From Phoronis australis (Eukaryota; Phoronida; Phoronidae), in the NCBI GenBank assembly GCA_002633005.1, contig NMRA01000399.1, forward strand, positions 91,570 to 144,862: a stretch of 53,293 bases of DNA. The letters run 5' to 3'. Below are positions 23,101 to 31,550 of this stretch, in pieces. The translations under genes and the position numbers were made by a program. Numbering within the stretch: position 1 is the first letter of the stretch; the number at the start of each line of letters is the position of its first letter. The notes under the pieces are model-generated. The model was given only the letters and a program-made list of their open reading frames with translations. It was not told the DNA's origin and made no database searches.

Positions 23101-26100
23101 ATGAAACCAAGCAAAGCTCAGCACAAAAGGTAATCAATTCAATTGCACAGCACAAGACAAAAGTAATCAATTGCACAGCACAAGACAAAAGTTATCAGTA
23201 GTTTAGTTTGTTAACAATTATATTCTTTAAACACGACTCCTTGAAAGTCAAGACTATTAAAAAGTCCTAGTCATAAAATTTATAAAGCCAGTTGTACTAA
23301 ACACGTAAGATACACGTCTTAGGTCACTTTCTTACATTATATTAAGTTGTGCAATGTCCTACACATTGTCTGCTTTATTAAGTTGTGCAATGTCCTACAC
23401 ATTGTCTGCTTTATTAAGCTGTGCAATGTCCTACACATTGTCTGCTTTATTAAGTTGTGCAATGTCCTACACATTGTCTGGTTTATTAAGTTGTGCAATG
23501 TCCTACACATTGTCTGCTTTATTAAGCTGTGCAATGTCCTACACATTGTCTGCTTTATTAAGTTGTGCAATGTCCTACACATTGTCTGCTTTATTAAGCT
23601 GTGCAATGTCCTACACATTGTCTGCTTTATTAAGTTGTGCAATGTCCTACACATTGTCTGCTTTATTAAGCTGTGCAATGTCCTACACATTGTCTGCTTT
23701 ATTAAGCTGTGCAATGTCCTACACATTGTCTGCTTTATTAAGCTGTGCAATGTCCTACACATTGTCTGCTTTATTAAGCTGTGCAATGTCCTACACATTG
23801 TCTGCTTTATTAAGCTGTGCAATGTCCTACACATTGTCTGCTTTATTAAGCTGTGCAATGTCCTACACATTGTCTGCTTTATTAAGCTGTGCAAAGTCCT
23901 ACACATTGTCTGCTTTATTAATCTGTGCAATGTCCTACACATTGTCTGCTTTATTAAGCTGTGCAATGTCCTACACATTGCTTTATTAATCTGTGCAATG
24001 TCCTAAACATTGTCTGGTTTATTTTTTACATCTTAGTTAGGTTATGCAATTGCCACCAGATGCCGCCCTATTGAATATCTTTGATTTTTAGATTGTTAGC
24101 TCACGTGTTTATTTGATAATAGCACATTGTGTTTTTCACGCACTTTTACTCATTTTAGATTTGTCCTTGAAAAGCAATAGATGTATGTTTTATGCTTTAG
24201 AACTATATCAATATTGAACTTAATGTGTTTTACTGTTTTCTATGTCTACAACTGTACACACAGTTACTCCATGGATTAAACTCTGATCAAAAGATTTTAT
24301 TTGCATGCTTGGTGTTTTAAGAGATTCACCACGACAATCCAACTAGTAATAGTCGGATAAGTGAGTTCCCGATTTCAAAATAATTTGAGAACCAGTTACT
24401 CCCACTGCATAAATCCTGTTATCCAGTGGGAGTAACTGGTTCTCAAATCAAAGACTGATCTATCTGACCAGCATGCTGTCTAAGCCCAAGAGTCAACTCT
24501 AATCACAGTGAGCTGCAAGTTCATGTTACATTGAGCCCTATATAATTCCCCTATTTTGGTTAACTTTGAAAGATCATAGTTGATAGATGGCTGCTTGGAA
24601 TCAAATGAAACTTCCTGATACTATACTTTACGCTCTGCTCTGTTACGAATGTTCTACAAACTTGTGATATTTTCTGAAAATACAAATTTTATAAAAAAAC
24701 AGGAGGCATTATCTCAATATTCACACTGGGTTATTCTTTCAAAATTTCCTGGTTTACAATTTTTAAACTGCACTGGATCTTCTATCATTGCTTGTTATGT
24801 GACTGATTTCCATTTAAACTTGTAATTATATTGTCATTGGATTTTCAAAACTTTATTATTCAGAGAAAAAGAAGATCAGAGGTAAAGTAGTGTCATCTTT
24901 GACCCCGGAGAAAGAGGTGGGACTTTACTGGGGTTACAACGTGAGGATAGCCAATAGCATTAGTGGGGTGTTCACAGAATGCCCATATAAGGCAGGTTAT
25001 GACATCACCATAGGAACATCAGAGCGAGGCTCCAATGTGGATGAATTTAAACTGCCAGGGTTTAGGTAAGCCATGTTTATAGGGAAGGGGTTGTAAGTTC
25101 AAACTGCTATTTTGGATTTATTGGTCATAATCACTGTGAATAACCAAGACACAGATGAAAATAAATTCAAAGGAGAAATCAAAATAAGGTTTTTAGAATT
25201 GTTATAAAACTACAAATCCCTTGTAGTCTTTGTGAAGTATTTTCATTTGCACTTGCCACACTTTTATCCATGTTCCGGGTCCTTGTTAAAGGGACATTGG
25301 AGAGAAAGGGAAGAATAATGAAAGAATCTCACCTTTGTAACTGTATTCTAGATTGAAAAATAACTGTTACTTGTCTTTGAATTTTCAAAAGTTGTGCACT
25401 GTAAGTGAAGTTAATGAAAAAAATTCCGTGTAACCATAGCAACTAGTCGCCTTCAACATGATCCCTCTGATGAGCTCCTTACACAAACCGTAAATTTGGT
25501 GACTCTCCACGGAATATTTGGTAACTCTCCACGGAATATTTGGTAACTCTCCACGGAATATTTGGTAAATCTCCACGGAATATTTGGTAACTCTCCACGG
25601 AATATTTGGTAACTCTCCACGGAATATTTCACACAAAAATAAAGTAATTGTTTTAAAAAGCCTTTTGCATTGCTGTAATTAAAGTTGTTTTATGTTTGTG
25701 GAGAAATTTGACAAAATAAGACTCTCTTGCCGTCCATATTGCGTGCTATATATTGTTTTGTGTTTGTGGAGAAATTTGACAAAATAAGACTCTCTTGCTG
25801 TCCATATTGTGTGCTACATATTGTTTTGTGTTTGTGAAGAAATTTGACAAAATAAGACTCTCTTGCCGTCCATATTGTGTGCTATATATTGTTTTGTGTT
25901 TGTGGAAAATTTTGACAAAATAAGACTCTTGCTGTCCATGTTGTGTGCTATATAAGTGAAGAAGTGTAAACTGTGCCTTTAGTAGTGAGGCTGTGTATGA
26001 AGATGGGAACTATTTGACAGCTTTGGCTTTACATCATGAAATTAAATTCAAAATGTATATCCAACGAATGAATAACTTGTCTTGTTGGCAGAAATTGATT

Positions 26101-29100
26101 CCCATGGTGATTAAAGTTTTTCAGAAAAAATTGATGTGTACAGTTAGCACGATCAGGGAATTTGTTTTGAGTAAACTGGTTTACACAGGCTGCAATTTGT
26201 TTTTTGAATGAGAATATCCATGACATGTAGCTGAATATTGAATATTCATTACTTATTGAATATTCATTACTTATTCGTCCTGTGTAATAAACATCATCCT
26301 GGCAAGGTTCGTTGATAACTACACATCCAAAATTGGAAACTAATGTCGGTGTTTACAGGATGGGTTTATGTTGAGTTAATAGCGCACAGTTAACGCAAGT
26401 AATTGATACGTGATAATTACAATAATTATGATAATTATTACTTTATTGTGACTGACCACAGTAATTGACTTAACTGTTTTGCTACATTTTCTTGATGGAA
26501 AAACATATTGCGATCAGTGGCAACAAAACACTGCCATAGTGTTTTGTGTGCACGTAGGTCAACAAAAAATCCATGATTTGAGACAAAAGTTATTACTAAA
26601 GCTGTCATTATTCCCAGTTGAGATGAGCAAAAACATAGGTGTGGGACTCCTTTACAAATACAAAGGTGTGGGATTCCCTTACCTTGCAGGATTTAATACA
26701 CAAAAATATACAAAGAAAAAACCGCATAGCTATGATTATCTAGAATAGTTTGTAATACACAGTCTGGAGAAGATAGAGAATAGTGATTTACAAGATGTAG
26801 CTTTACATTGTTCATGAAACTTTCATTGCTGACCATCTCATTGTAAACTTGTCCAAATTTTTTTATAAATGTATCTCAGAATAGTAATACAGATCTACTT
26901 CGTTTTGCAATGGAATATAGTTAAATTTGGCGGTTTACCCCTGAGACATTGCTTATGTACTGGAAAAGGAAAAACTGAAACATATCCTTTTTAAAATTTT
27001 TAAGGGGTTGCCACATTGCTACTAATGGACACAATTTTGTGTAGTGTTTGTTTTGTGTCATTTGTTTAGTGCTATGGAAAACAGCCTCAGTTTGGTACAA
27101 AATAATTACTAAAGATGCCATATTTTTATTTTCCAGTGGTCTAACAAATTGTTGCAAATGCTTGAAAATGTACAGCAATAGCTACACTGTGCAAACCATG
27201 TCAGTACAGCAATAGCTACACTGTGCAAACCATGTCAGTACAGCAATAGCTACACTGTACAAACCATGTCAGTACAGCAATAGCTACACTGTGCAAACCA
27301 TGTCAGTACAGCAATAGCTACACTGTGCAAACCATGTCAGTACAGCAATAGCTACACTGTGCAAATCATGTCAGTACAGCAATAGCTACATTGTGCAAAC
27401 CATGTCAGTACAGCAATAGCTACACTGTACAAACCATGTCAGCTATCTTATAGACCTAATTCACGCCAATAGGAGGCGCGTTTCAAAACGAGGCTCACTA
27501 CGATAGCTCTGTTGGCTTATCAGCATAGTTATATTCCGCGTTGCTCGAATGGCTAGAAAAAATATGGACACTCAACTGTCTGCTTTACAATCCCTAAGGA
27601 CGTTGAGATTCGGAAGCGTTGGGTCGTTGCCATTCACCGCGACAAAGGAAAATATGTCAGTGTAAAATTTATAAATGTTTTCGAAAAGTTAGATCATAGT
27701 TTGTCGCATCTTGGTTGCCGAGCATCATAGCAACGACCGGTGAATCTTTCACCAGCCAAGCTGTGTTTTCATTACTACGGCTTGAAACATGATGCATTTT
27801 TGTTTCTAAAACAGACAGGGCCCTTAATCCCTTGATTTTGGGGCCAAATATCGGCCGTATTCCCATCTTATATTGAAAAATCACGTGAAATTCCCCCCAC
27901 GAAGCCTTATTAAAATTCCCCTAGTGATTGAAAATTTCTCTCCGAAGTTGAAATCGCCCGCCTGTAACCACACAAGTGACAATTTGAAAAAGCACAAAAT
28001 GCCACTTGAGACAGAGTCTATGAAAGCTCACAACAGGGCAGGGGTGCTATTGATGGTGATCGGGAGGTAGATTTTTCACCTCACTCAGCAAAAAATTCCC
28101 TCGGATGAACGATGCCCCTAGAGAAACATGATAACTATGTTTGTTCCAGGGGTGGATCCAGGATTTTTAAGTTGGGGGGAGGGGCAGGACAAATTGATCT
28201 CTAATTTAACGAAATATGCTTTGGACGAAAGAATTAGGTGTTTTAATTTTAAAATTCAACTTGGTCCAGATTGATATTTGAAACCTAACACATGAAATAG
28301 ACGTAATTATCAAAATCAAGAAAGCAGAATTGATGGTCAAATAATTTTTATTTTCAATTATGCGCCTGGTTTTTTATCTTAATAAAATATATATTTAATA
28401 ACATCAATTATTCTTTTAGTGCCTAACTTAAACCAGGACCTAGGCTATGTTTGATGCTAATATTCTTGATCACCAAATTAAACCAGATGTGACTAACTGC
28501 ACGATGTGACTAACTGCACGATGTGACTAACTGCACGATGTGACTAACTGCACGATGTGACTAACTGCACATGACTGCAAAATGTGATGAGCCACTACTG
28601 CCAAATATATCTTCAACTCTAACAATACGAGCAGATGACCAATTTACAAGAAGAAACGTAACCCTGCATTCAGCATAATTATTCTGTAACACTACGATCG
28701 CCTCAGTTTGGTCATATTTATTTTAATTCATGTTTCGAACCTAGTTTTCCGAAAAAAAAAACAGTGCATTGACATGTTCTCTAATGTATTTTTCCACGTC
28801 TCTGTGGTTAATGATTGATTTAATGTCCAGGTTGGACACGAAAGACTGGCCATTTAACTCGCACAGTGTCAACTTCCGTTTTGTTTATCGCAGTAAGCCT
28901 CGCTTTAGATTTTAATGGCCGCCACGTGAATTAGGTCAGAACTTGATTATCTGGTGACTACTTATCATTTGTGAAAATAAAATGAAGAAGTAAAATTTTC
29001 CATGCCTGCCATATTGTGTCTCTAAATTGGTGATATTTTAACATAAAGCACTTTTCACTATTATCACGCGAGTGTTTAACGAAATTGCCTCTTGGGAATT

Positions 29101-30624
29101 AGAACATCCATGATGAAGATTACAGTGACAAATCAAATTAATTAAGAGAGCTACAACTTATCAGTCAAGAGAGGTCAAGAAAATCTTGAACGTGTGATTT
29201 GAAGTAAATTGAGAAACAAAAGCCATGCCTCTTGTACAGACCTCGTTATAATCGACAAGTTTGAGAGAGTTTCAATTGCCAATACTAGAACTAGGATTCC
29301 TCTGGAAAATTTAATTGGGCCTGTGCCCTCCAAACTTTATTTGGATCCTTAAATTACTCAAAGTCTTGAATATCGTAAAGGTTTGATTAAAGTTTGACGG
29401 TCATTTTGGGGTGGTACTGAATAGTAAACTCTCGCCTATGTACGACACAGTTTGGTAATTTTTCCATGAAATTTACGCAGCACAAAATCGAACTTTTTTG
29501 AGGAAAATGTTTGTACCACAGCTACCATGTGACAAAAATTTTGAAAACTTATGAGCCGTTGAAAAATAAATAAAGGGAATTTTCTGCAATTATTTTTGTA
29601 TGAAGTCAGTGAGATTCAGGACACAGTGTAGCTGACATTAGTGAAACTTTATGTTTTCATTTTTTAATAAAAGATTATTAACATCAAATAAATGTTATAC
29701 CGTGTTAAAGTACATGCCATACCTACATTGTGTCTAAAACAATGTTTCTGAGAAAATGTGGACTTTCAGAACAATGATTGATAGCAGCTTTTAAAAATGA
29801 AAAAAGACTAATTTTGGGAATTATTTTTGTCTGAAATTTATGAGATTTTACGATAGTGCAGTGTTTTGCATCTTTATTGCAGGCATCTCTTAATTGTATT
29901 TGGCGGTCTTCAGGGTTTAGAGGCTAGTTTGGACGTTGACAGTAAGCTGGACGTCGAGGACCCGAGTCTTTTGTTCGACTATTACTTGAACACGTGTCCA
30001 CAACAAGGTAGTCGGACTATCAGGACTGAGGTGAGACTGATGGGGGGAGCTATCAGGACTGAGGTGAGACTGGTGCGGGGAGCATCAGGACTGAGGTGAG
30101 ACTGGTGCGGGGAGCATCAGGACTGAGGTGAGACTGGTGCGGGGAGCATCAGGACTGAGGTGACACTGGTGCGGGGAGCATCAGGACTGAGGTGAGACTG
30201 ATGCAGGGAGCTCTCATCAACGTAATGGGCGGGGCTTTGCTGCTGCAAAATCCAAACCAATGCAGTACCAGCAACCAAATACCTCAGATTGAAGAAAAAC
30301 TTTGCACAATATGAATTTAATGGACGCACCTGATTGCCACTCGTTTTGTTTAATACTCACCCAAGATGAACCCACTGACTATGCAGCAAAGGACCCTCAC
30401 GTTGCAGCTAAACATCAGAGATGTGTCTTTTGATATGTAAATTTTGATAGGTTGTGCTTTTCACATTTTTATTACTTTTGACCTAAGTTCACCTCACCGT
30501 TTATGAGATTCTTCCATACTATTGATTGATTTTGCTAAATGGAAATTCTGTTTTTCAGGAAGCTATCCTCGTCACAATGTCAGCACTGAGGCCACAGATT
30601 CAAGCTTTGAAACAATCCAGATGA
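8086..30624 (+). CDS. SPOUT1: SPOUT1, SPOUT-class RNA methyltransferase (C9orf114/CENP-32), complete gene
   Basis: Ten exons: 8086-8154, 12400-12430, 13353-13463, 14347-14506, 14966-15105, 18108-18235, 19997-20066, 21586-21787, 29883-30030, 30559-30624. They join in frame with GT/AG borders to 1125 bp (374 aa), against about 376 aa in human. The N-terminus has EWSKWK and a Lys/Glu-rich coiled segment (about residues 30-70). The SPOUT body includes VPGSILDNAQS, YLAGQIARAAV, ARILQYLECPQYLRK, LLNPLDCPHHMR, an inserted OB-like part ending KVVSSLTPEKEVGLYWGY, then TIGTSERGS, VFGGLQGLE and the cofactor-site stretch GSRTIRTEEA near the C-terminus. Known family: trefoil-knotted SAM-dependent RNA methyltransferases; the human protein is linked to rRNA methylation and spindle-pole integrity. 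Exons 7 and 8 have a second copy at 22599-22668 and 24864-25065. Arrays touch the donors of exons 5, 6 and 9 and the acceptor of exon 6. Confidence 0.93.
8340..8610. mobile_element. Two adjacent short MITE-like repeats in SPOUT1 intron 1
   Basis: The left piece has a GGGGCAAGGGGGCCATGGCC start and a TAAAAATCCTGGATCTGCCC end (inverted G/C-rich ends). The right piece (8523-8608) starts GGGGCGGCAC and ends GTGCTGTGCCACCCATG. The right piece shares AGTGCTG...CACCCATG with 33233-33356. Confidence 0.5.
9084..10576. mobile_element. Non-autonomous DNA transposon, 1493 bp, with ATATG target duplication
   Basis: Ends CATGGGTGAGAAACAACATG and the complement of CATGTTGTTTCTCACCCGTG. Inverted similarity runs about 150 bp inward (GGACCGCCGG, GGTGCGTCAG, TTAGAGGA). 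ATATG at 9079-9083 and 10577-10581 flanks both ends as a 5-bp target-site duplication. No transposase frame is seen. Located in SPOUT1 intron 1. Confidence 0.8.
11066..11446. repeat. Minisatellite, 26-bp unit with a 129-bp higher-order period
   Basis: Unit like ACCTTAAGGTAATGAATATT plus TACCCA. The variant AAGCTTATGGTAATAAATAT recurs at 11166, 11295 and 11424, exactly 129 bp apart, so blocks of five units were amplified together. In SPOUT1 intron 1. Confidence 0.92.
11973..12205. repeat. Minisatellite, 29-bp unit, about 7 copies
   Basis: Unit TTGTCATATTGCTACTGTTG plus TGAGATGTG, with one copy disrupted near 12062. In SPOUT1 intron 1, about 195 bp before micro-exon 2. Confidence 0.9.
12400..12430 (+). 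CDS. SPOUT1: SPOUT1 exon 2 (31-bp micro-exon)
   Basis: The acceptor is TTTAATTTGTAG and the donor GTGAGT. In frame it gives AQEWSKWKAE, matching the EWRKWK motif near the vertebrate N-terminus. The exon is easy to miss because it is so short. Confidence 0.8.
12979..13090. repeat. Minisatellite, 26-bp unit, about 4 copies
   Basis: Unit ATTGTCTGTCTCATCAGCAA plus CACATC. The last two copies change AACA to CCCA. SPOUT1 intron 2. Confidence 0.9.
13353..13463 (+). CDS. SPOUT1: SPOUT1 exon 3
   Basis: Acceptor TCTTTGCAG, donor GTATGT. Encodes a charged helix, KAKKRKWKEDKLLKNLEKQ then KKLEEEQK, which corresponds to the basic coiled N-terminal segment and perhaps a nuclear or nucleolar targeting region. 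Confidence 0.85.
13592..13818 (-). mobile_element. Truncated copy of the 40511-41766 repeat family
   Basis: TATGCGCCCACATATTTTTT, TGTGCCCCCTAGTGGCAATT and TTTATGCTTACCTCTATCTT match the complement of the right half of the element at 40511-41766. In SPOUT1 intron 3. Confidence 0.75.
13824..14076. repeat. Minisatellite, about 35-bp unit, 7 copies
   Basis: Unit TCTAATGTTCTGGACCCAGT plus ATGAAGGTGGTCTCA, diverged. SPOUT1 intron 3. Confidence 0.9.
14347..14506 (+). CDS. SPOUT1: SPOUT1 exon 4
   Basis: Acceptor CGCTTTCAG, donor GTAAGT. Encodes HTVTIAVPGSILDNAQS, YLAGQIARAAVVF and EVVVFDESGDGE, the first strand and helix of the SPOUT fold, very close to vertebrate SPOUT1. Confidence 0.93.
14966..15105 (+). 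CDS. SPOUT1: SPOUT1 exon 5
   Basis: Acceptor TTGTTTCTAG, donor GTGAGT at 15106. Encodes VQLARILQYLECPQYLRK and LFPQHKDLQYAG. The last 15 bases of the exon are part of the 38-bp repeat unit that continues through the intron. Confidence 0.93.
15091..15402 (+). repeat. Donor-anchored minisatellite at the start of SPOUT1 intron 5 (38-bp unit, 8 donors)
   Basis: Each unit reads ATTTACAGTACACTG then GTGAGTTGCTGTATACAGTC and a short tail. The first copy of ATTTACAGTATGCTG is the end of exon 5. Donor-like GTs lie at 15106, 15144, 15182, 15220, 15258, 15296, 15334 (GTAAGT) and 15372. Read-through meets a stop in the third unit. Confidence 0.93.
15555..15968 (+). repeat. Minisatellite, about 69-bp unit, 6 copies (SPOUT1 intron 5)
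   Basis: The unit starts CACTGCTGGTCCATTGTTA and includes CTTACTCAACTCTGTTC and CATAAAGACAGT. Near-identical copies give spurious open frames on both strands. Confidence 0.9.
16634..17152. mobile_element. Foldback element with about 170-bp arms and a nested perfect hairpin
   Basis: 16634-16803 and 16982-17152 are inverted copies with about 10% difference by eye, including TATCTATCCAACGTTT, AGACTCAAAACA and GGGCAAGAGACCAGAAA. Between them, 16815-16840 and 16862-16887 form a perfect 26-bp inverted repeat starting GGAGCCTGAGGGTGGC. It lies in SPOUT1 intron 5, so it would be transcribed as a long hairpin. Confidence 0.8.
17756..18124 (+). repeat. Acceptor-anchored minisatellite at the end of SPOUT1 intron 5 (about 36-bp unit)
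   Basis: Diverged units contain CTCTAGTGCCATCTGTTGTC then a GGTCTACTCAA-like tail. The last unit ends CTACTGTTCACAG and runs into exon 6, whose first 16 bases (GTCTGCTCAATCCTCT) match the repeat. An earlier unit has GCAG followed by GTCAGCTCAATACTCT, a near copy of the same acceptor. Confidence 0.85.
18108..18235 (+). CDS. SPOUT1: SPOUT1 exon 6
   Basis: Acceptor TTCACAG, donor GTAGGG at 18236. Encodes LLNPLDCPHHMRAEDRSQY and GVVLDKPSKMGSFVNVG then RYNT. The donor was chosen to keep frame with exon 7 (phase 0). Both exon ends lie inside minisatellite units. Confidence 0.88.
18222..18452 (+). repeat. Donor-anchored minisatellite at the start of SPOUT1 intron 6 (19-bp unit, about 12 copies)
   Basis: The first units are TTATAACACG|GTAGGGGTCC, then TTTAACATG|GTAGGGATG and AATAACATG|GTAGAGATG, with GT donors at 18236, 18255 and 18274 and later decayed forms (ACACTGTAGGGGTGCTG). 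The end of exon 6 supplies the left part of the unit. Confidence 0.85.
18877..19109. repeat. Minisatellite, 20-bp unit, about 12 copies
   Basis: The unit is CCTGTGTGCATGACATGTCC, within SPOUT1 intron 6. The - strand frames read HAHRDMSCTQG repeats and are not genes. Confidence 0.93.
19125..19915 (+). repeat. SINE-like dispersed repeat with an internal 35-bp minisatellite
   Basis: The flanks AATAATTAAATCTCACTT (near 19216) and AAATTGTGAAGTGGGAGTAC (near 19856) match related copies at 37425-37640 and 44825-45060. In those copies the intervening segment is short. Here it has become the array at 19265-19815. Confidence 0.65.
19265..19815. repeat. Minisatellite, 35-bp unit, about 15 copies, with an N at 19596
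   Basis: The unit is ACTGGTAGTTACTGAGATAA then TATTGATGAATCATG. The sequence before the N (TTTCTAGATGGTAA) equals the array's right edge seen again at 19799, so the N looks like a join between overlapping contigs rather than one unread base. Confidence 0.9.
19997..20066 (+). CDS. SPOUT1: SPOUT1 exon 7, copy A
   Basis: Acceptor CCCCTGCTAG, donor GTAGGT. Encodes ECRVDCTLPAGVRVTVKVDL and NTL, the OB-like insertion (compare LEPGLRVTV in vertebrates). Its coding bases equal those of copy B. Confidence 0.88.
21102..21169. repeat. Perfect 24-bp hairpin, copy A
   Basis: GATTTGAGAACCAGTTACTC (arm 21102-21125) pairs with its complement at 21146-21169 across a 20-bp loop. Copy B has the same structure at 24382-24449 with a changed loop but conserved arms. 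Probably a tiny MITE. Confidence 0.75.
21586..21787 (+). CDS. SPOUT1: SPOUT1 exon 8, copy A
   Basis: Acceptor TTATTCAG, donor GTAAGC. Encodes KIRGKVVSSLTPEKEVGLYW, CPYKAGYDITIGTSERGS and DEFKLPGFR. The phase fits exon 9 (AG|G). It differs from copy B by one silent C/T (TCC/TCT). Confidence 0.92.
22238..22325. repeat. Minisatellite, 22-bp unit, copy A, cut by N
   Basis: Four units of TTTGGTAACTCTCCACGGAA plus TA, ending at the N at 22326. Copy B has about six units at 25494-25629. Confidence 0.9.
22599..22668 (+). CDS. SPOUT1: SPOUT1 exon 7, copy B (probable allelic duplicate)
   Basis: Identical coding sequence to 19997-20066 with intact splice sites. Splicing exon 8A (ending in phase 2) to this exon (phase 0) breaks the frame, so the two copies cannot both be used in one mRNA. 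Either one copy is an assembly duplicate or the pairs are used alternatively. Confidence 0.8.
23339..24017. repeat. Minisatellite, 36-bp unit, about 18 copies
   Basis: The unit is CTGTGCAATGTCCTACACAT plus TGTCTGCTTTATTAAG. The 36-bp length keeps all frames open, giving 12-residue repeat ORFs of over 200 codons in three frames; these are artefacts. Copy A has one unit at about 20704-20740. Confidence 0.95.
24382..24449. repeat. Hairpin, copy B
   Basis: Same inverted arms as 21102-21169 (TTTGAGAACCAGTTACTC and complement). The loop differs (TGCATAAATCCTGTTATCCA). Confidence 0.75.
24864..25065 (+). CDS. SPOUT1: SPOUT1 exon 8, copy B (probable allelic duplicate)
   Basis: Same protein as 21586-21787, same splice phases, one silent difference. 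Either copy joins exon 9 at 29883 in frame. Confidence 0.8.
25494..25629. repeat. Minisatellite, 22-bp unit, copy B
   Basis: About six units of TTTGGTAACTCTCCACGGAA plus TA. This is the right edge of the duplicated region. Confidence 0.9.
25679..25955. repeat. Minisatellite, about 69-bp unit, 4 copies
   Basis: The unit includes TTGTTTTGTGTTTGTGGAG, TTTGACAAAATAAGACTC and CCATATTGTGTGCTATAT. A related single stretch (ACTTTTGTGGAGAAATTTGC) lies near 12868, so the unit may come from a dispersed repeat. Confidence 0.85.
27164..27443. repeat. Minisatellite, 34-bp unit, 8 copies
   Basis: The unit is GTACAGCAATAGCTACACTG then TGCAAACCATGTCA. It abuts the transposon-like element starting at 27453. 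Confidence 0.93.
27453..28936. mobile_element. Non-autonomous DNA element, about 1.5 kb, long imperfect terminal inverted repeats
   Basis: GACCTAATTCACG...GGCG...CGAGGCTCACTACGATA at the left matches, inverted, TATCGCAGTAAGCCTCG...CGTGAATTAGGTC at the right. No transposase is visible. The interior holds a 17-bp array (28490-28573) and a GGGTGGATCCAGGATTTTT terminus typical of another invertebrate MITE (28152). Confidence 0.6.
28490..28573. repeat. Minisatellite, 17-bp unit, about 5 copies
   Basis: GATGTGACTAACTGCAC repeated, inside the 27453-28936 element. Confidence 0.9.
29883..30030 (+). CDS. SPOUT1: SPOUT1 exon 9
   Basis: Acceptor TCTTTATTGCAG, donor GTGAGA at 30031. Encodes HLLIVFGGLQGLEASLDVD, LFDYYLNTCPQQGSRTIRTE. 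The exon ends inside the conserved GSRTIRTE|EA motif of the knot/cofactor site, and its last ~14 bases are repeated in the following array. Confidence 0.93.
30016..30212 (+). repeat. Donor-anchored minisatellite at the start of SPOUT1 intron 9 (32-33-bp unit, 6 donors)
   Basis: Unit: TATCAGGACTGAG|GTGAGACT then GGTGCGGGGAGC. GT donors lie at 30031, 30064, 30096, 30128, 30160 (GTGACA) and 30192. The first unit is 33 bp, so donor 2 would add 11 codons in frame (VRLMGGAIRTE); later units are 32 bp and shift frame. Confidence 0.93.
30559..30624 (+). CDS. SPOUT1: SPOUT1 exon 10 (terminal)
   Basis: Acceptor CTGTTTTTCAG. Encodes EAILVTMSALRPQIQALKQ then SR and TGA. EAIL follows GSRTIRTE exactly as in vertebrates. 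Confidence 0.92.
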   Translation, partial: EAILVTMSALRPQIQALKQSR

Positions 30625-31550
30625 CCCTCTTGGAATGAAGTCGAGTTTACCACAGTTATGTTAACAATGCTTCTAGCACATATTCACCCATGTCTGTATA
30701 GGCACGTGCATTTGTATATAGAGCTAGACCTATCATATGCAGAAGTTGGCTCATGCGCCTTTATGCAAAACATTTTTAATGGATGGAACCAAGGAATAAC
30801 TTTTGAATTAATATGTGATCAAAGCTACAAAGTTGTTGATATTGACTTGTATTCAACTTAGCATCAGTTGTTCAAATGGAATTAAAAAGTACAAGAAATG
30901 ATCAGCAGACTCTAAGGAAAATGAATTTTAAGACAAAGTTACGTCTCTGAGTGGAGTAAAGGGTACATGCATCTTTATTCACAAAATTTGAGTGAAGCAT
31001 GGAACGTTTGAGATAAGCTTCCGGGGGGGTACCTTCCAGGGGGGGTACCGTCTGGGGGGGGGTACTTTGGTAGATTGTTGCCATACTTGGGCACTTTATC
31101 CGTCATTATTGCGCAGTGAGTTGTGATCATTTCAAAAGCAATACAATTAAAGGTTGTTGAACCCTTGTACGTGATTGTTTTGTCGCTAATCCGTATAGCC
31201 TATTAACCAGATTTCTAACAGCGTGTGATAAATGCTTTGGAAAGTTTGATGAATGAAATCAAAGTGGAATTATTATAACTATTTTTCTTGTACTGAAATG
31301 ATCATTTAGTTGACCGTGCTTTTTTATGCTAGAAGTTTTGTCAACTTTGACCTTTTCCTGTTTACTTTTATACTCTTTCCATGGTCCACAATATGCATTC
31401 AAGATCCAAAACTACTTTTCAATGGTCCACAAATTTTGGACAATACCATAAATATCAGATTGCTGTTCAGCAAATTTCGGACAAGGAAAATATGTTCTAG
31501 AAACACTCAATTTGAAACAACTTGAGACCAATTTCATAAATAAATAAAAA
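30625..31550 (+). other. SPOUT1 3'UTR and spacer
   Basis: No exon seen. Candidate poly(A) signals are ATTAAA near 31145 and AATAAA near 31543. A G-rich patch with GGGGGGTACC-like runs lies at 31022-31071. Confidence 0.3.

Larger units (their letters stand above)
22327..25578 (+). repeat. Duplicated segment, copy B (carries second SPOUT1 exons 7 and 8)
   Basis: Starts in mid-unit of the 35-bp array directly after the N and repeats copy A, including exons, hairpin and flanking intron, with scattered substitutions and small indels. The largest difference is the 36-bp array at 23339-24017. Confidence 0.9.

Noticed and set aside
23337-24006. Open frames of over 200 codons on both strands
   Set aside because: They are three readings of one 36-bp minisatellite whose length is a multiple of three; no start, splice or composition support.
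19997-25065. Exons 7-8 as a mutually exclusive alternative exon pair
   Set aside because: The coded protein is identical in both copies, and N-joined breakpoints in arrays favour an assembly duplicate; kept only as a lesser possibility.
29866-30099. Exon 9 frame continuing through the array to a stop
   Set aside because: The conserved RTE|EAIL junction requires splicing at a GT donor; the extension is intron read-through.
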